Below are positions 1-8,408 of a stretch of DNA of 64,000 nucleotides, piece by piece. Each line of letters opens with the position of its first letter. Position 1 is the first letter of the stretch. The position numbers and the translations under genes are program-made. The stretch is taken from contig NZ_FNCC01000004.1 in the NCBI RefSeq assembly GCF_900100955.1, positions 186,001 through 250,000 of the forward strand, written 5' to 3'. Source of the stretch: Lentzea fradiae (GTDB lineage: Bacteria > Actinomycetota > Actinomycetes > Mycobacteriales > Pseudonocardiaceae). The notes beneath the pieces were generated by a model, which saw only the letters and a program-made list of their open reading frames with translations, was not told the origin of the DNA and did no database searches.

Positions 1-613
1 CTGGACCGCTCGCCGCTGGTACGACCCGGAGGGAATGTGTCCGGAAGAGCAGTCTCTTGAACTGGGCTTCCATCACCTCGGCTCCGCCGACTTGCAACCG
101 CAGCGCGTTCTCGTGGACGAAGAAGGTGCAGTCAGGACGATCGTGCCGACGCATGATCGCCTGCCGTTCCATCCGGAAGCGCACGGCGGCGTCGATCAGC
201 TCCGGTGCGAGAACTGCGCGTGCTTCGTACAGCGCCCTCGCGTAGTCCTCGGTTTGCACCAATCCGGGGATGTACGTCAGGTTGTAACTGGTGATCGTGT
301 CGGCAACGGACTCGGCCATCGCCATCGTGCGCAGGTTGTCCGGTACCTGGACGAAGTAGTGGTCGAACGCGGAGCGGTACCTGTCGAGGAAGTCCTCGAT
401 GAACGCCTGGCTGCGTCCGCACCTCCCCAGGTACTGGACCAGGTCGATCTCGGTGGCCCGCACCTTCCCGTTCTCGATGTTCGACACCTTCCCGGGGTCC
501 CAGCCGAGCATCCGGGCGATCTTGCGCCCGCGGAAGGTCGTGAAGCGCTCCCGCACCTGCCGCAGCTCGTCGCCCAGGTCGCGGCTGTAGGGAGTCGACG
601 GATCGCCGTTCAT
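1..613 (-). CDS. XRE-family DNA-binding regulator with DUF5753 domain (partial)
   Basis: The gene reads in from ATG at 613 and runs off the left edge, so its C-terminus is missing. Residues about 12-65 form a helix-turn-helix that ends in VSNIENGK, the usual recognition-helix region of XRE proteins. The rest (SVADTITSYN, YIPGLVQTEDYARAL, FFVHENALR) is typical of DUF5753, the ligand-like domain attached to many actinomycete XRE regulators. In this family the gene often sits beside a small DUF397 gene, which would lie outside the window. It is probably a cytoplasmic transcription factor of development or secondary metabolism; the target is unknown. There is no sign of a frameshift within the 204 codons seen. 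Confidence 0.85.
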   Translation of the reverse strand, partial: MNGDPSTPYSRDLGDELRQVRERFTTFRGRKIARMLGWDPGKVSNIENGKVRATEIDLVQYLGRCGRSQAFIEDFLDRYRSAFDHYFVQVPDNLRTMAMAESVADTITSYNLTYIPGLVQTEDYARALYEARAVLAPELIDAAVRFRMERQAIMRRHDRPDCTFFVHENALRLQVGGAEVMEAQFKRLLFRTHSLRVVPAASGP

Positions 614-668
614 GGGATTCGACGGTAGGTGTTGGAGGAGCTTCAACATCCCGCTCGAACGGGTGGAA

Positions 669-1490
669 TCAGCGGGTGGCGGTCACCGAGTAGACCGGTA
701 GTGCCTTGTTGTCCGACGTGAGCGTGTCCAGGACGTCGACGTGGCTCTGGATGAGGTCGCGCAACGGGGCCGGGACGGTGTGGAGGCGTTCTTCGACCAC
801 GTAGTGGCAGGCGTCGATCTCCCACGCCGCGTCGTGCATGTCCGTGGTGTCGATGGTGCGCGGGGCGGACGCGTGCCAGCCGGTCTCGTCCAGGACGGCG
901 AGCAGGCGTTGGGAGGAGAACGGGGTGCGGACGTTCCCGTCGCCGCGTTCGCCGGTTGCCTCGATCATGCCCTGGATCTGGACGGCGAGGAGGTGCGCGA
1001 GCTGGTCGTGGGACGTGGGGCGCAGGTCCCACTCGGCGAAGCACAGCCGGTGTGCCCAGGGGCGGACTCGCGCCAGCGTGGTGCGGAGTTGGTCGAGTGA
1101 GGCGAAGTACCACGAGCACTGCGACAGCACGACGTGGTCGAACGCGTCGTCCGGGAACGTCTCGGTGAGCACGTCGAAGCCGAAGCGCATGTCGATGCGT
1201 TCGCCGAACGGGGTGGCGCGCAGGAACTCGGCGGAGTCGGCGAGGGTGACCGGGGCGCCGTAGGAGGGGTCGGCGATGTCCACGCCGGTGACGTGGCCGT
1301 GTTCGCCGACGGCGGCGGCCAGCACCGCGGTCATGTCGCCTTGGCCGCAACCGATCTCCAGCACGCGGTCGCCCGGCTGGACGTCCCAGGTCTCGACGAG
1401 CCCGGCGCGGAAGCGGGTCTGCACGAGTTGGACGTCCGGGTGTGTGACACCGGTGGCCATGGCGCGCGCGACTGCGGCTACGTCGATCAT
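669..1490 (-). CDS. class I SAM-dependent methyltransferase
   Basis: A 273-residue protein starting at ATG 1490 (MIDVAAVARAM). The glycine-rich SAM motif I, VLEIGCGQGDMTAVL, lies near residues 43-57, followed by the acidic residue of motif II in VTGVDIAD, and motif IV-like DHVVLSQCSWYF near the middle. It is therefore a cytosolic Rossmann-fold methyltransferase; the substrate cannot be told from sequence. The open frame continues upstream across the neighbouring gene, but that extension is a shadow of the opposite strand. It is transcribed divergently from the TerD-related gene at 1554, sharing a 63-base promoter region that holds a CTCAC/GTGAG inverted repeat. Confidence 0.85.
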   Translation of the reverse strand: MIDVAAVARAMATGVTHPDVQLVQTRFRAGLVETWDVQPGDRVLEIGCGQGDMTAVLAAAVGEHGHVTGVDIADPSYGAPVTLADSAEFLRATPFGERIDMRFGFDVLTETFPDDAFDHVVLSQCSWYFASLDQLRTTLARVRPWAHRLCFAEWDLRPTSHDQLAHLLAVQIQGMIEATGERGDGNVRTPFSSQRLLAVLDETGWHASAPRTIDTTDMHDAAWEIDACHYVVEERLHTVPAPLRDLIQSHVDVLDTLTSDNKALPVYSVTATR

Positions 1491-1493
1491 GTC

Positions 1494-1507
1494 CTCACAG
1501 TAGTGAG
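1494..1507. promoter_or_regulatory. inverted repeat CTCAC-N4-GTGAG in a divergent promoter
   Basis: CTCAC (1494-1498), AGTA, then GTGAG (1503-1507) is a perfect five-base inverted repeat in the only 63 bases between the divergent starts at 1490 and 1554. The position suits an operator acting on both genes, but no binding protein is identified. Confidence 0.3.
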
Positions 1508-1553
1508 CCTGGCCAGGGGAAATCACGGTTGACGTGGCGGTTTTACTGGCACA

Positions 1554-3596
1554 GTGCGGACGACCATCATCAAGAAGACCTTGCGTGTGCCCACTTCGGA
1601 CGGTGCGCCGGGTGACGGGGCGGTGGTCGCTCGTCAGTTGGACGCCGCTCTGCTCAGCTCGGGGTTCAAGGCGTCGCGGGAGCTGTTGGAGCACGTCGGT
1701 GGCCTCGCGGACGCCGAGGGGCTGGCGGCCGAGGTCGTCAGGGCCGTCAAAGCCCTGGTCGGGGCTCGGGCGCAGCACAACCCCTACTTCAAGGACTTTC
1801 CGCACAACGTGCCGGACACGTTGGAGTTTTGGCGTGAGTGTCTGCGGGACGCGGTCGAGCAGGGTGTGGAGCCGACGCTCAACTTGCTCGCCTTGCCGAA
1901 GTACGGCCGTGTGCAGCACACGTACGAGGAGATGCTGCGCGCGCACGAAGAGCTGATTCCGTCCCTCAAGGACCGCATCACGGTCGTGCACCTCGGTGGC
2001 ACGGTCGAAGAAGAAGTGCGGCGTTTGTTCGAAGAGCTCGCGTCGAGCCCGATTCCACTGGCGGAGAGCGACAGGGCGTTGCTCGGTGAGCTGGCTGTGC
2101 TCTGCCTGGACGTGAAGGTCGAGGTGCCGGTCCGGGAGAACCGCGCGATCCTCAACGCCGCGCGGCTCGTCGCGCAGCGGCCGATCGAGGACGTCGACAC
2201 CGTCACGGACGTGCTGCGGCTCGCCGCGGAGGCGTCCGGGGGCGATGTCACGCTCGTCGAGCCGACGCGGTTCCGGTCGTTCCGGCGGGCCGAGCGGCGG
2301 GTGCTGCTGGCGGCGCTGGACGGGGTGGCGGCGAGCAAGCTCGGTGACGTGCACCGGCACCGGGAGAGGTGGAAGCGGCTCGGGGAGCGGCTGCACCCGC
2401 ACGAGCACCCGTTCGAGCAGGCGCGGGACGTGTTCGCGGTGGCGCGCGGGGAGAAGACCGCGCGGACGTTCGCCGGGCGGGTCGAGGTGGCGTTCGCGGA
2501 GGGCGACGTCGAGCGGGCCGTGCGGATTCTGGCCGACGCGCCGGGAATCCTGGTGCGGCAGGTCGACCGGTTGCTGCGCAACGGGGCCGTCGACCTCGCG
2601 CGGCACGTCAAGGCCGCGGTGCCCGAGGTGTCGAGCCGGGTCCTCGTGTCGTTGCTGGAGCACCTGGAGAACCGGACGACGCCGGACGTGGCGCGCGTGT
2701 TCGCCACGCGGAGCCGAAAGGTGTGGATCGCGGACGACGACCGCGCGCCGCTCGACCGGGAGGCCGTCGCGGCGATCGTGGAGGTCGTCGAGGACGAGCT
2801 GGTCCGCAGGCTGCCGGAGTGCTCGGAGCTCGTGGTCGACGACGAGGTGCTGGACGTCGTCGTGCCGGTCACGGGCACCGAGGAGGGCTTCGGCGTGCTG
2901 CCACGCGGGTCGAAGCTGACGCTCGACGGTGACGTGCTGCGGTTCTTCGTGCATTGGCGGCAGAACGTCCTGCGGACCGACTACGACCTGTCGGCCGTGC
3001 TGCTCGGCGACGACTTCGAGTTCCAGGGGCACGTCTCGTGGACGCAGCTCAAGCAGGCGGGCGCGTTCTACTCGGGTGACGTCACGGACGCGGTGGACGG
3101 CGCCACGGAGTTCATCGACCTGCACCGCAAGGCGATGACGGCCAGGTACGTGGTGCCGCAGGTGAACGTTTATGCGGGGGAGGGGTTCGACGACGTCGCC
3201 GAGTCGATGTTCGGGTTCATGAGCCGTGATCGAAAGCAGATGGGCAAGCCCTTCGAGCCGAGCACGGTCCGGGCCCGGTCTTCGTTGCGCGGCAAGGGGA
3301 AGGTCGCGTTGCCGGTGATGTTCGAACGGGAGGGTGACACCTGGTACGGCACGTGGCTGCACCTCTACCTGCGCGGCACGGCGTGGGGCAACCGCGTCGA
3401 GGCCAACCGCGACATCGTCAAGCTCGTCGCCTCGGCGGCGTTGCGGCGCAGGTACTTCACCGTGCGGCGGTTGCGGGACCTGTTCGCCCGCAAGGGAACT
3501 CGTGCGGACGCTCCGGTGCTCCGCATCGGGCTGGCGCAGGACGAGACCGGGACCGTCACCCAGGTCGGCCAGCTCGGGAAACTGCTGTCGGACTGA
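1554..3596 (+). CDS. large TerD-domain-related protein (MXAN_6230/SCO0854-like)
   Basis: A 680-residue soluble protein with GTG start at 1554. The first ~400 residues are helical and resemble the N-terminal part of the MXAN_6230/SCO0854 proteins (HNPYFKDFPHNVPDTLEFW, NLLALPKYGRVQHTYEEML). Residues about 440-560 carry a TerD-like beta domain: VLPRGSKLTLDG, FFVHWRQ and RTDYDLSAVLL match the calcium-binding tellurite-resistance/stress family in order. The C-terminus (WGNRVEANRDIVKLV, RRRYFTVRRLRDLF) is basic. Relatives named for a RING domain have Cys/His clusters; none is visible here. Ter-domain proteins are linked to membrane stress and phage or toxin defence, but the role of this family is unproven. 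No clear ribosome site precedes the start, so translation may be leaderless. Confidence 0.6.
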   Translation: MRTTIIKKTLRVPTSDGAPGDGAVVARQLDAALLSSGFKASRELLEHVGGLADAEGLAAEVVRAVKALVGARAQHNPYFKDFPHNVPDTLEFWRECLRDAVEQGVEPTLNLLALPKYGRVQHTYEEMLRAHEELIPSLKDRITVVHLGGTVEEEVRRLFEELASSPIPLAESDRALLGELAVLCLDVKVEVPVRENRAILNAARLVAQRPIEDVDTVTDVLRLAAEASGGDVTLVEPTRFRSFRRAERRVLLAALDGVAASKLGDVHRHRERWKRLGERLHPHEHPFEQARDVFAVARGEKTARTFAGRVEVAFAEGDVERAVRILADAPGILVRQVDRLLRNGAVDLARHVKAAVPEVSSRVLVSLLEHLENRTTPDVARVFATRSRKVWIADDDRAPLDREAVAAIVEVVEDELVRRLPECSELVVDDEVLDVVVPVTGTEEGFGVLPRGSKLTLDGDVLRFFVHWRQNVLRTDYDLSAVLLGDDFEFQGHVSWTQLKQAGAFYSGDVTDAVDGATEFIDLHRKAMTARYVVPQVNVYAGEGFDDVAESMFGFMSRDRKQMGKPFEPSTVRARSSLRGKGKVALPVMFEREGDTWYGTWLHLYLRGTAWGNRVEANRDIVKLVASAALRRRYFTVRRLRDLFARKGTRADAPVLRIGLAQDETGTVTQVGQLGKLLSD

Positions 3597-3966
3597 GCCG
3601 TCGCGCTGCTACCGTGGGCGTCGCGAGGCCATGAGGGGGCTTCCTGCTAATTCCGGGCCCGGGTCGGGTCTTCGGACCGCCGGTTTCAGCCCTCTCGCTC
3701 TCCTCGCACCCAACTTCCCGGCACGGGCGCCGGTGCCGGTGCCGAGCGCTGTGCCAGACGTCCTGTCCCGCCTGCACTCGTCACACACTCGCCCGTGTGT
3801 CACTCCGTCCAGCGCGCCCCGCCTCCCCAGCGTGACGTGGCTTTAGTACGCGGGGCCCTTTCGTACTGTGTGACAGTACGAAAGGGCCCCGCGTGCGGCA
3901 CGGGAAACACGAAAGAGAGTTGCAAACCGGGGCGGGGCGTCACGGAGGGCACTTCTGGAAGCAGGA
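3597..3966. other. 370-base gap between convergent genes
   Basis: No convincing gene is present; the short frames here lack homologous-looking sequence and codon pattern. It holds a TCACAC-N8-GTGTGT repeat at 3781-3800 and the 21-base hairpin listed separately. The segment 3620-3780 is GC-rich without a recognised element. Confidence 0.5.
3848..3894. terminator. 21-bp perfect hairpin, likely bidirectional terminator
   Basis: Arms 3848-3868 and 3874-3894 are exact reverse complements around a 5-base loop (TGTGA). It lies 73 bases beyond the stop of the minus-strand regulator ending at 3967 and about 250 bases beyond the plus-strand stop at 3596. A terminator is the simplest reading; there is no long T tract. 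Confidence 0.55.
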
Positions 3967-4938
3967 TCAGTTCCACTCGACGGCGATGCCCGCTATGCCG
4001 GGGCCGACGTCGCCGAAGTAGGCGCTGACGACGCCGCCGAGCCCGCACACCAGCTCCTCGACGTCGACCGGCGTGGCGTCGGCCGACGCGCGGAACTGCT
4101 TCATGCAGCGCGCCGGCATCGCCCGCCGATGGAACGAGAGCTGCACCAGGTACGAGCCGCAGACGTCGCGGAACGTCCGGTGGCTGCCGACCGTGGGGCC
4201 GCCGGAGTCGTCGATGATCGTGAAGCTGAAGACGTGCTCCTCGCCCGCCGCGAGCCGCCGGTCGAACAGCATCTCCACGGCCAGGTTCCGGGAAGCGCTT
4301 TCCCTGCGCAGCCGCCCCTGCCGGCAACCCTCACCGGCCCGGACCAGGGCGTGGTCGATCAACGAGCCGTCGTCGCCGCGGTGCACGGCCAGGTATCGGT
4401 CCGGACCCTGGCGCACCGCGCGCACGACCATCCGTGTGGTGATGGAGCGCTGTTCGCGGTGCATGCCGATCTGGACGCTGTCGTGCACGGACAGCACTTC
4501 GAGGTCGGCGTTGCCGCGTGCCGCTTCTGGTACGGAGTCGAACGACGCGAGCAGCGGCGCGGGGTCCGGCCAGGTCGCGACGGGACGAGGGGCTGCGTAG
4601 GCGTTGCCGGAGCGCGGGCCGATGAGGTCCAACAAGGACGATGGCGGCAGGCGGAGCACGGACTCCAACGCGCGCACGGTGCTGATCGCGCGCGGCACCT
4701 CGGGGTGGCGCAGGCCGCGTTGCCAGTACGACAGCGTCGACTGGCCAACTTGGACACCGAGCTGCTCCAGATGAGCGCGCAGCCGGGCGAGCGAGAGGCC
4801 CCGGTGGGCTATCGCCTCGCGCAAAGCCCGGTGAAACGGCCCGTAGCGCAGCGTCTCGGCGAGAGGGGTCGGTAAACCCCCGATCGGGGCACCGACCGGT
4901 TCGTCGACCGATTCGGCGTGCCCGGAATCCGCGGCCAC
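3967..4938 (-). CDS. helix-turn-helix transcriptional regulator
   Basis: A 323-residue protein from GTG 4938. Residues about 33-95 form an XRE-type helix-turn-helix (LREAIAHRGLSLARLRAHL, VGQSTLSYWQRGLRHPEVP), followed by ALESVLRLPPSSLLDLIG. The remaining 200 residues hold no catalytic motif that I recognise; they contain a conserved-looking beta-rich part (EEHVFSFTIIDDSGGPTVGSHRTF) that may be an effector-binding or oligomerisation domain. It stands alone, convergent with the gene before and divergent from tmk. A TCACAC-N7-GTGTGA palindrome lies 16 bases upstream of its start, a good place for autoregulation. Confidence 0.75.
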   Translation of the reverse strand: MAADSGHAESVDEPVGAPIGGLPTPLAETLRYGPFHRALREAIAHRGLSLARLRAHLEQLGVQVGQSTLSYWQRGLRHPEVPRAISTVRALESVLRLPPSSLLDLIGPRSGNAYAAPRPVATWPDPAPLLASFDSVPEAARGNADLEVLSVHDSVQIGMHREQRSITTRMVVRAVRQGPDRYLAVHRGDDGSLIDHALVRAGEGCRQGRLRRESASRNLAVEMLFDRRLAAGEEHVFSFTIIDDSGGPTVGSHRTFRDVCGSYLVQLSFHRRAMPARCMKQFRASADATPVDVEELVCGLGGVVSAYFGDVGPGIAGIAVEWN

Positions 4939-4953
4939 CGCGGCACCTACCCT

Positions 4954-4972
4954 TCACACACGCGCCGTGTGA
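4954..4972. promoter_or_regulatory. palindrome TCACAC-N7-GTGTGA upstream of the HTH regulator
   Basis: TCACAC (4954-4959) and GTGTGA (4967-4972) are exact inverted halves, 16 bases from the GTG at 4938. A similar TCACAC-N8-GTGTGT lies beyond the same gene's 3' end (3781-3800). This is a candidate operator; the protein is unknown. Confidence 0.35.
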
Positions 4973-5083
4973 CTGTTCACCGTAGTCACTCGTTCTAGTG
5001 ATCGAAAGATCGGATTTCCTCCGTGTGGGGGACCCGCTGCGGCCGTGTGAGTGGCCGGAACCGGGTACGTCTACTGTGCGCGC

Positions 5084-5728
5084 GTGGGCAAGCTCGTAGT
5101 GATCGAAGGTCTGGACGGCGCCGGCAAGCGCACCCTCGCCACCGGGTTGACCGCGGCGCTCAACGCCGAGGGCAGGTCCGTGGCCTCCCACGCGTTCCCG
5201 CGGTACGGCATCAGTGTGCACGCCGACCTGGTCCGCGACGCTCTTTACGGCAAGGTCGGCGACCTCAGCGACTCCGTCTACGGGATGGCCGTGCTCTACG
5301 CGCTCGACCGGCGTGGCGCGGCCGACGAGATCCGCAAGGACCTGGAGGAGCACGACGTCGTGCTGCTCGACCGCTATGTGGCGTCCAACGCCGCCTACAA
5401 CGCCGCGCGGCTGCACCAGGACGAGAACGGCGAGTTCGTCGAGTGGGTGCGTGCCCTGGAGATCGACCGCTTCGGGCTGCCCGTCCCGGACCTGCACCTG
5501 CTGCTGCGCGTGCCCGTCGAGGTCGCGGCGGAGCGTGCGGCCAAGCGCGAGCAGGACGACGACACGCGCACCCGCGACCTCTACGAGTCCGACGGCTCGC
5601 TGCAGTCGCGGTGCGGCATCGTCTACGACGGCCTGGCGAGAACCGGCTGGCTGGCGCCGTGGCAGGTCGTGGACGGCCGGACGGACGTGGACTTCTCGAA
5701 GCTTCTGGCGCCTCTCTTCACGCCCTGA
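5084..5728 (+). CDS. tmk: thymidylate kinase
   Basis: dTMP kinase phosphorylates dTMP to dTDP in the cytoplasm. The 214-residue protein begins at GTG 5084 with MGKLVVIEGLDGAGKRTLA; the P-loop reads GAGKRT as in the mycobacterial enzymes rather than GAGKST. Further matches are the DR[YH] motif in LLDRYVASNAAYNAARL and FPRYG near residue 45, both as in M. tuberculosis Tmk. A frame extending back to 5051 exists, but the family starts at the beta strand before the P-loop, which decides the start. The gene is directly upstream of mtrA, the same order as in mycobacteria. Confidence 0.93.
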   Translation: MGKLVVIEGLDGAGKRTLATGLTAALNAEGRSVASHAFPRYGISVHADLVRDALYGKVGDLSDSVYGMAVLYALDRRGAADEIRKDLEEHDVVLLDRYVASNAAYNAARLHQDENGEFVEWVRALEIDRFGLPVPDLHLLLRVPVEVAAERAAKREQDDDTRTRDLYESDGSLQSRCGIVYDGLARTGWLAPWQVVDGRTDVDFSKLLAPLFTP

Positions 5729-5905
5729 ACCGGCTGCGTAACGAAACGTGTTCGCCGCGCGTTTACTCCCCCGACGAACAGGGCCGATTCGCGCGAGGTG
5801 GGGCACGTGGATGGACAGTTCCGGCCGGTTACCGAACGAGCGCACACCGCCACCAGCGGCAACGGAACGTGGGCGGTGCGCGAACGCGCGACCGGGAGTG
5901 CGACG

Positions 5906-6592
5906 ATGTTGAGCATGAAGGCACGCGTGCTCGTCGTCGATGACGACCCCGCCCTGGCGGAGATGCTGACGATCGTGTTGCGCGGGGAAGGCTTCGACAC
6001 CGCGGTGGTCGCCGACGGTGCCCGTGCCCTGCCCGCGTTGCGCGAGCTCAAGCCCGACCTCGTGCTGCTCGACCTGATGCTGCCCGGCATGAACGGCATC
6101 GACGTCTGCAAGGCGATCAGGTCCGAGTCGGGCGTGCCGATCGTGATGCTCACCGCGAAGAGCGACACGGTCGACGTGGTGCTGGGCCTCGAGTCCGGTG
6201 CGGACGACTACGTCGTCAAGCCGTTCAAGCCCAAGGAGCTGGTGGCCCGCATCCGGGCGCGCCTGCGCCGCACGGAGGCGGAGCCCTCCGAGGTGCTGCA
6301 GATCGGCGACCTGACGATCGACGTCCCCGGCCACGAGGTGCTGCGCGAGGGCAGGCCGATCCAGCTCACGCCGCTGGAGTTCGACCTCCTCGTCGCGCTC
6401 GCCCGCAAGCCGCGCCAGGTGTTCACCCGCGAGGTGCTGCTCGAGCAGGTGTGGGGTTACCGCCACGCCGCCGACACGCGCCTGGTGAACGTCCACGTGC
6501 AGCGGCTGCGGTCGAAGGTCGAACGGGACCCCGAGCACCCCGAGGTGGTGTTGACTGTCCGCGGCGTCGGGTACAAGGCCGGCCCTCCGTGA
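5906..6592 (+). CDS. mtrA: MtrA, OmpR-family response regulator
   Basis: A 228-residue regulator of the MtrAB two-component system, which controls cell-wall and division genes in actinobacteria. Receiver domain: acidic pair in VLVVDDDPALAEML, phosphoacceptor Asp in LVLLDLMLPGMNG, conserved Thr in MLTAKSD and Lys in VVKPFKPKEL. The C-terminal winged helix ends in VNVHVQRLRSKVERD and VVLTVRGVGYKAGPP, almost identical to mycobacterial MtrA. ATG 5906 has GGGAG about eight bases upstream; ATG 5915 is an alternative. mtrB begins 10 bases after the stop. Confidence 0.96.
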   Translation: MLSMKARVLVVDDDPALAEMLTIVLRGEGFDTAVVADGARALPALRELKPDLVLLDLMLPGMNGIDVCKAIRSESGVPIVMLTAKSDTVDVVLGLESGADDYVVKPFKPKELVARIRARLRRTEAEPSEVLQIGDLTIDVPGHEVLREGRPIQLTPLEFDLLVALARKPRQVFTREVLLEQVWGYRHAADTRLVNVHVQRLRSKVERDPEHPEVVLTVRGVGYKAGPP

Positions 6593-6602
6593 CAGGTGGC
6601 AT

Positions 6603-8408
6603 ATGAAGTTCGTACGGCCGGTCGCCGCGAAAGCGCAGCTCCTCGCCGAGGAGGCGCGGAAGCGGTGGGCCGCGTTCGGTGACCTGTGGCGTCGCTCGCT
6701 GCAGTTGCGCGTCGTCGTCTCGACGCTCGCGCTGTCGTCCGCCGTGGTGTTCGTGCTGGGCATGGTGCTGCAGATGCAGATCACCAACCAGCTGCTGAAC
6801 ACCAAGGAGGAGGCCGCGGTGCGCCAGGCGATGGCCTCGCGCAACCTCATCCAGTCCGACCTGGTGGGCCTGAACCCCGGTCCGGACAGCGTGCAGACGC
6901 GGTTCACCAGCGCGATCAACAAGCTCGCCGTGGGCGGCGCCGGCACGGACGCCACCACGGCGGGAGCCGGCGCGTTCGAACCGGTGCTGGCCGACGGCCT
7001 GGCGACGAGCGGCGCCGGGCGCGTGCCGTCCGTCGGGCCGCTGGAGGACGTCCCCCGCGCGTTGCGCGAGATGGTCGAGAACGGCGACGAGGGCACCCAG
7101 ATCCACACGGTGCAGCGCGAGGGCACGGCCACCACGCTGTTCGTCGTGGGCCTGCCGATGAGCACGTCCGCGCGTTCGATGCAGCTGTACCTGATCTTCC
7201 CGCTGACCGCGGAGCAGCGCACCGCCGAGGTCGTGCAGTCGACGCTCGCGGTCGGCGGCATCGTGCTGCTGGTCCTGCTCGCGATGATCGCGAACCTGGT
7301 GACGCGGCAGGTCGTGCGGCCGGTGCGGCAGGCAGCCGAGGTCGCGGAGCGGTTCGCGGACGGCACCCTGCACGAACGCATGCACGTCGTCGGCGAGGAC
7401 GACGTCGCACGCCTGGCCGAGTCGTTCAACGAGATGGCCGAGTCGATCCAGGCCCAGTTCAAGCAGCTGGAGGAGTTCGGCCAGCTGCAACGCCGGTTCA
7501 CCTCCGACGTCTCGCACGAGCTGCGCACCCCGCTCACGACGGTGCGTATGGCCGCGGACGTCCTGCACGCCTCCCGCGAGCAGTTCCCGGCGGGGCTCGC
7601 CCGCTCCACCGAGCTGCTCGTCGACGAGCTCGACCGGTTCGAGTCGCTGCTCGGCGACCTGCTGGAGATCTCCCGCCTGGACGCGGGCGTCGAGGAGCTG
7701 ACCGCCGAACAGGTCGACATCCGCGTGCTGGCCCGCCGCGCCCACGACTCGGTGCGCGCGATCTCCACGAGCGCGAACTCGCCCGTCGTGCTCGACCTGC
7801 CCGACTCCGAGCTGACCGCGGAGCTCGACTCCCGCCGCGTCGAACGCATCCTGCGCAACCTGCTCGCGAACGCCATCGACCACGGCGAGGGCCAGCCCGT
7901 CGAGCTGACCATGCGCGGCAACGACAACGCCGTCGCCATCACCGTGCGGGACCACGGCGTCGGCCTGCGCAAGGGCGAGGCGGAGCTGGTGTTCAGCCGC
8001 TTCTGGCGCGCCGACCCGTCCCGCAACCGCCGCACCGGCGGCACCGGCCTCGGCCTGTCGATCTCGCTGGAGGACGCCCGCCTGCACGGCGGCTGGCTGG
8101 AGGCGTGGGGCGAACCCGGCCACGGCGCCGTGTTCCGCCTGACCCTGCCCCGCCGCCACGGCGAGGAGCTCCGCGAGAGCCCGCTGCCGCTCGCGCCCGC
8201 GATCGAGGGCGTGCCCACGGCCGCCCCCGCCGCGGAGGAGCCCCCGGAGGCGGAGGAACCGGGGGAGGTCGAGCTGAGGCCGGAGGAGATCACCTGGCAG
8301 CCCGCCCAGCCGGTGGACGGCACGTCCGAGGGCGACCCCGCCGACTCGGGCGACTCCCGGCAGGCGCCTTCGCCGGCGTCGCGAGATGTTTCGGAGGAAG
8401 TGCGGTGA
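6603..8408 (+). CDS. mtrB: MtrB, membrane sensor histidine kinase
   Basis: A 601-residue sensor kinase that phosphorylates MtrA. It has a cytoplasmic N-terminus, membrane segment about 37-59, an extracytoplasmic sensor of some 150 residues, a second membrane segment about 212-236, HAMP, the dimerisation box FTSDVSHELRTPLTT with His305 as phosphorylation site, and an HATPase domain (N box LRNLLANAIDHG, G boxes DHGVGL and GGTGLGLSI). After about residue 530 a Pro/Glu-rich tail follows, with no known domain. Its last four bases overlap the GTG of lpqB, so the two are translationally coupled. Confidence 0.96.
   Translation: MKFVRPVAAKAQLLAEEARKRWAAFGDLWRRSLQLRVVVSTLALSSAVVFVLGMVLQMQITNQLLNTKEEAAVRQAMASRNLIQSDLVGLNPGPDSVQTRFTSAINKLAVGGAGTDATTAGAGAFEPVLADGLATSGAGRVPSVGPLEDVPRALREMVENGDEGTQIHTVQREGTATTLFVVGLPMSTSARSMQLYLIFPLTAEQRTAEVVQSTLAVGGIVLLVLLAMIANLVTRQVVRPVRQAAEVAERFADGTLHERMHVVGEDDVARLAESFNEMAESIQAQFKQLEEFGQLQRRFTSDVSHELRTPLTTVRMAADVLHASREQFPAGLARSTELLVDELDRFESLLGDLLEISRLDAGVEELTAEQVDIRVLARRAHDSVRAISTSANSPVVLDLPDSELTAELDSRRVERILRNLLANAIDHGEGQPVELTMRGNDNAVAITVRDHGVGLRKGEAELVFSRFWRADPSRNRRTGGTGLGLSISLEDARLHGGWLEAWGEPGHGAVFRLTLPRRHGEELRESPLPLAPAIEGVPTAAPAAEEPPEAEEPGEVELRPEEITWQPAQPVDGTSEGDPADSGDSRQAPSPASRDVSEEVR

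Noticed and set aside
35-628. 197-codon plus-strand frame
   Set aside because: It is the complement of the XRE-DUF5753 gene, whose protein shows clear family motifs.
4331-8323. 1330-codon minus-strand open frame
   Set aside because: It is antisense to tmk, mtrA and mtrB, with Ser/Arg-rich nonsense composition from the high-GC shadow effect.
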